DNA of 7,658 nucleotides, taken from Oscillospiraceae bacterium. GTDB taxonomy: Bacteria > Bacillota_A > Clostridia > Oscillospirales > Oscillospiraceae. Under the pieces are notes generated by a model. It saw only the letters and a program-made list of their open reading frames with translations. It did no database searches and was not told where the DNA came from. Positions 5,523 to 7,658 of the stretch are shown here, piece after piece; the first letter of the stretch is position 1, and every line of letters starts with the position of its first letter. Location of the stretch: assembly GCA_015068175.1 (NCBI GenBank), contig SVLA01000101.1, positions 1 through 7,658 of the forward strand, written 5' to 3'. Made by a program: the position numbers and the translations under genes.

Positions 5523-5554
5523 GTTGGCAGAAAAATGCTCTTTGGAGGGCAAGG

Positions 5555-6787
5555 ATGGAGTATTCGAAATTACTGGATCTTGCTTCGGATCTGGGCTACG
5601 AACTGGCCATGTGCGGCGCGGAGACTTTCCGTGTGGAGGAGACCGTGACCCTGGTGCTGAAGGCCTACGATGTGGATGCCGAAGTTTTTGTGATCCCCAA
5701 CTGCATGCACATCAGCATCGAGCCGGTGATCGGCCGGCCGGTGACCCGGATGCGCCGCATCGGTTACCACGGCAACGATCTGGACGGCGTGGAAAAATTC
5801 AGCGGCCTGAGCCGGGCCATCTGCAACCGCACACCACCTCCGGAGATCGCTCAGCGCTGGCTGGAGGAGACCCGCAACCGCCGCAGCACCTATTCCCTGC
5901 CCTGGTATCTGCTGGGTGACTTTTTGGGTGCGGCCGGTTTTGCCATATTTTTCGGCGGCAGTTGGGCGGATGCGCTGTGTTCCGGTCTGTGCGGCATTTT
6001 GGTGGGCCTGATCCTGAAATTTATGGATCGGCTGAAGGCAAATCAATTTTTTACCACCATTATCGCCTCCTTCCTCATGGCGGTGGTGGCCTATCTCATG
6101 GCCCACGGGGGCCTGGTACCCAACCCCGACGCGGTGGTCATCGGCGCGCTGATGATCCTGGTGCCGGGTCTGCTGTTTACCAACGCCATGCGGGACATCA
6201 TTTACGGCGACACCAACTCCGGTATGAACCGGATCGTCCAGGTCCTGCTGATCGCCCTGGCCATCGCCCTGGGTACCGCCTCCGCCTGGAGCGTGATCTC
6301 CGCACTGGTCGGCACGCCGGTCAGCGCGCCGGATCTGGTCCACCCCTGGTACGTCATGGCGGTGGCTTGTCTTCTGGGCTGCGCAGGCTTCACCATTCTG
6401 TTCAACATCCACGGTAAAGGCAGTATGCTCTGCATTTTGGGCGGCGTGCTGACCTGGGCGGTGTACGCCCTGACCGCAAAGCTGTTGGGCAATGAACTGG
6501 CCGGTTTCTTCTGGGGCAGTTTCTTTGCATCGCTGTATTCCGAGACCATGGCCCGGGTGCGGAAGTGTCCCGCCATCGCCTATCTGGTGGTGTGTATCTT
6601 CCCCCTGATCCCCGGCGCCGGCGTGTATTACACCATGCATTACGCCGTCCAGGGGCAGATGGGTCTGTTTGCGGAGAAAGGGATGTATACTGCCGCCACC
6701 GCAGGTCTCATGGCGGTGGGCATCGTGCTGGTATCCACCGCATTCCGTCTGTGGACCAACTGGCGCAGAGAACACAAAAAGGCATAA
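5555..6787 (+). CDS. ThrE-family threonine/serine exporter-like membrane protein (fused)
   Basis: A 410-residue inner-membrane protein of the ThrE family. It holds both halves in one chain: the N-terminal DUF1212/YjjP-like part (about 1-255) and the C-terminal ThrE_2/YjjB-like part (about 265-400). Family marks are CGAETFRVEETV (20-31) in the soluble N-terminal region and MRDIIYGDTNSGMNR (212-226) after a membrane span. About ten hydrophobic segments can be drawn, roughly at 117-134, 139-157, 167-184, 190-210, 227-250, 265-284, 290-308, 313-330, 340-360 and 377-399, followed by a basic tail. Known members export threonine and serine by proton antiport; YjjPB of E. coli exports succinate, so the substrate stays open. 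The start at 5555 has GGAGG 6 nt upstream. An in-frame GTG at 5513 lies within the promoter and is rejected. Monocistronic, ending in a strong hairpin. Confidence 0.92.
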   Translation: MEYSKLLDLASDLGYELAMCGAETFRVEETVTLVLKAYDVDAEVFVIPNCMHISIEPVIGRPVTRMRRIGYHGNDLDGVEKFSGLSRAICNRTPPPEIAQRWLEETRNRRSTYSLPWYLLGDFLGAAGFAIFFGGSWADALCSGLCGILVGLILKFMDRLKANQFFTTIIASFLMAVVAYLMAHGGLVPNPDAVVIGALMILVPGLLFTNAMRDIIYGDTNSGMNRIVQVLLIALAIALGTASAWSVISALVGTPVSAPDLVHPWYVMAVACLLGCAGFTILFNIHGKGSMLCILGGVLTWAVYALTAKLLGNELAGFFWGSFFASLYSETMARVRKCPAIAYLVVCIFPLIPGAGVYYTMHYAVQGQMGLFAEKGMYTAATAGLMAVGIVLVSTAFRLWTNWRREHKKA

Positions 6788-6790
6788 CAC

Positions 6791-6823
6791 AAGGGCACCT
6801 CACGGCGAGGTGCCCTTCATTTT
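6791..6823. terminator. Hairpin terminator between convergent transporter and sirtuin genes
   Basis: AAGGGCACCTC (6791-6801) pairs perfectly over 11 bp with 6807-6817 around a 5-nt loop. It starts 3 nt after the transporter stop codon. On the plus strand it is followed by CATTTTAC, a modest T-run. The sirtuin stop codon (6822-6824) lies just past it on the other strand, where the following T-run is weaker. It probably serves both genes, the plus strand more efficiently. Confidence 0.8.
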
Positions 6824-7535
6824 ACAATTGCGAGAAGATCTCCCCCAGGGAGTCGTGGAACACCAGGTCAGCTTCCCGGTCATAGGGGGTAGGATCCCGA
6901 TTGATCAGCACCAGGCGGCTGCCCTCATACCAGCGGATCAAGCCGGCGGCGGGATACACCGTCAGGCTGGTACCGGCCACGATCAGCAGGTCCGCTTCGG
7001 AAATGGCTTCGATGCTCTCGTCCAGGGTGCGGCTGTTCAGATTCTCACCGTAAAGGACCACATCCGGCTTGACGATGCCGCCGCAGGCGCAGATGGGCAC
7101 GCCCTCCGCATCCCGGACAAATTCGGCGGTGTGGAATTTTCCGCAGCGGGTGCAATAATTCCGCAGGACGCTGCCGTGGAGTTCCAGGACCTTTTGGCTG
7201 CCGGCTTTTTGGTGGAGACCGTCGATATTCTGGGTGATCACCGCGGTCAGCTTCCCCTCCGCTTCCCAGCGGGCCAGGACCCGGTGGGTAACATTGGGTT
7301 CAAATCCCAGGGGCAGCATCTTTTCCCGGTAAAAGCGGAAGAAATAGTCCGGATCCCGCTGGAAAAAGCTGCGGCTGATGATGGTCTCCGGGGGATATTC
7401 AAATTTCTGATTGTAAAGGCCGTCCACACTGCGGAAGTCCGGGATACCCGATTCCGTAGACACGCCGGCACCGCCGAAAAAGACGATGCGGCTGCTTTCC
7501 GCGATCCATTGCTGTAAAGTTTCCAGTTTATTCAT
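6822..7535 (-). CDS. cobB: Sirtuin NAD+-dependent protein deacylase (Sir2/CobB family)
   Basis: A 237-residue sirtuin that removes acyl groups from protein lysines, using NAD+ and releasing nicotinamide and O-acyl-ADP-ribose. Complete motif set: GGAGVSTESGIPDFRS (21-36) for NAD+ binding, TQNIDGLH (101-108), catalytic His120 in LELHGS, a zinc site C128-x2-C131 with C149-x-C151, PDVVLYGE (157-164), GTSLTVYPAA (188-197), and INRD (211-214). The segment FFRFYREKMLP (65-75) lacks the Tyr-x-x-Arg arrangement of SIRT5/E. coli CobB-type desuccinylases as far as I can align it. This points to a class U, T. maritima-like deacetylase. The frame is open 17 codons further upstream, but AGGAGG lies 6 nt before the ATG at 7535, which fixes the start. 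Codon 8 is TTA, a codon not used by the other genes here. Monocistronic; no convincing promoter was found in the 120 nt upstream. Confidence 0.95.
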   Translation of the reverse strand: MNKLETLQQWIAESSRIVFFGGAGVSTESGIPDFRSVDGLYNQKFEYPPETIISRSFFQRDPDYFFRFYREKMLPLGFEPNVTHRVLARWEAEGKLTAVITQNIDGLHQKAGSQKVLELHGSVLRNYCTRCGKFHTAEFVRDAEGVPICACGGIVKPDVVLYGENLNSRTLDESIEAISEADLLIVAGTSLTVYPAAGLIRWYEGSRLVLINRDPTPYDREADLVFHDSLGEIFSQL

Positions 7536-7592
7536 AGCGATCCTCCTCGGCAGCACGAATTGTTGTTTAGCGCAGCGTGAAAACAAAAAACG

Positions 7593-7634
7593 TTGTCATC
7601 CCGAGCGACCGAAGGGCGTCGAGGGATCTTCGCA
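7593..7634. repeat. Interspersed intergenic repeat upstream of the sirtuin gene
   Basis: The segment starting TTGTCATCCCGAGCGACCG and ending GAGGGATCTTCGCA resembles the TCAT(C/T)C(T/C)GAGCG...GATCTTCG intergenic repeats that I associate with many gut Firmicutes and other bacteria. It has a small internal dyad (CGA..CC/GG..TCG around TTCG). Only one copy is in this window, so the repeat call rests on recall of the consensus. It lies 58 nt upstream of the sirtuin ATG, where a promoter would be expected. Confidence 0.55.
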
Positions 7635-7658
7635 TTTCGTTCCTGATTGCAGTAAAGC

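Noticed and set aside
5513..5554. Upstream GTG start for the transporter
   Set aside because: It overlaps the TATACT -10 box at 5517-5522, whereas ATG 5555 has GGAGG at ideal spacing.
5570..6790. 406-codon minus-strand open frame opposite the transporter
   Set aside because: It is a His/Gln-rich mirror frame of a recognisable ThrE-family protein, with no ribosome binding site reason to prefer it.
7536..7586. Seventeen-residue N-terminal extension of the sirtuin
   Set aside because: The internal ATG at 7535 has a strong AGGAGG, and family alignment begins about there.

Overview
The window looks like chromosome of a GC-rich, obligately anaerobic, fermentative Clostridia member, most likely Oscillospirales/Ruminococcaceae-type gut bacteria. 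The reasons are a Firmicutes-like RpoB, strong GGAGG ribosome binding sites, sigma-A type TTGACA/TATAAT promoters, a ferredoxin-rich [FeFe] hydrogenase, a fused ThrE-type transporter and an intergenic repeat of a kind I associate with this group. The taxonomic call is inference; nothing was searched.

Layout: (1) 1-2203, minus strand: the N-terminal 734 codons of rpoB, running off the left edge. (2) 2204-2554: a control region. It holds a consensus minus-strand rpoB promoter, a leader of about 164 nt with mutually exclusive pairings, and a plus-strand promoter facing the rpoB promoter and followed by a plus-strand intrinsic terminator, so a short antisense RNA is possible. A terminator for the next gene lies at its right end. 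(3) 2555-3190, minus: a PyrE-like phosphoribosyltransferase whose PRPP-loop acidic pair is replaced by Ala-Ala. (4) 3325-3831, minus: a Nudix hydrolase. (5) 3900-5405, minus: a monomeric [FeFe] hydrogenase with 16 N-terminal cysteines. (6) 5555-6787, plus: a fused ThrE-family membrane transporter, divergent from the hydrogenase. (7) 6822-7535, minus: a sirtuin deacylase, convergent with the transporter across a shared hairpin. (8) 7536-7658: sirtuin upstream region with an interspersed repeat.

Most genes have their own promoter and terminator, so this is a run of single-gene units rather than one operon. Common themes are redox and NAD+ chemistry (hydrogenase, sirtuin), nucleotide metabolism (phosphoribosyltransferase, Nudix) and core transcription (rpoB). 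I see no evidence that they form one pathway. No CRISPR, tRNA, rRNA, insertion sequence or defence system is visible. The part most worth a second look is the rpoB control region at 2204-2450.
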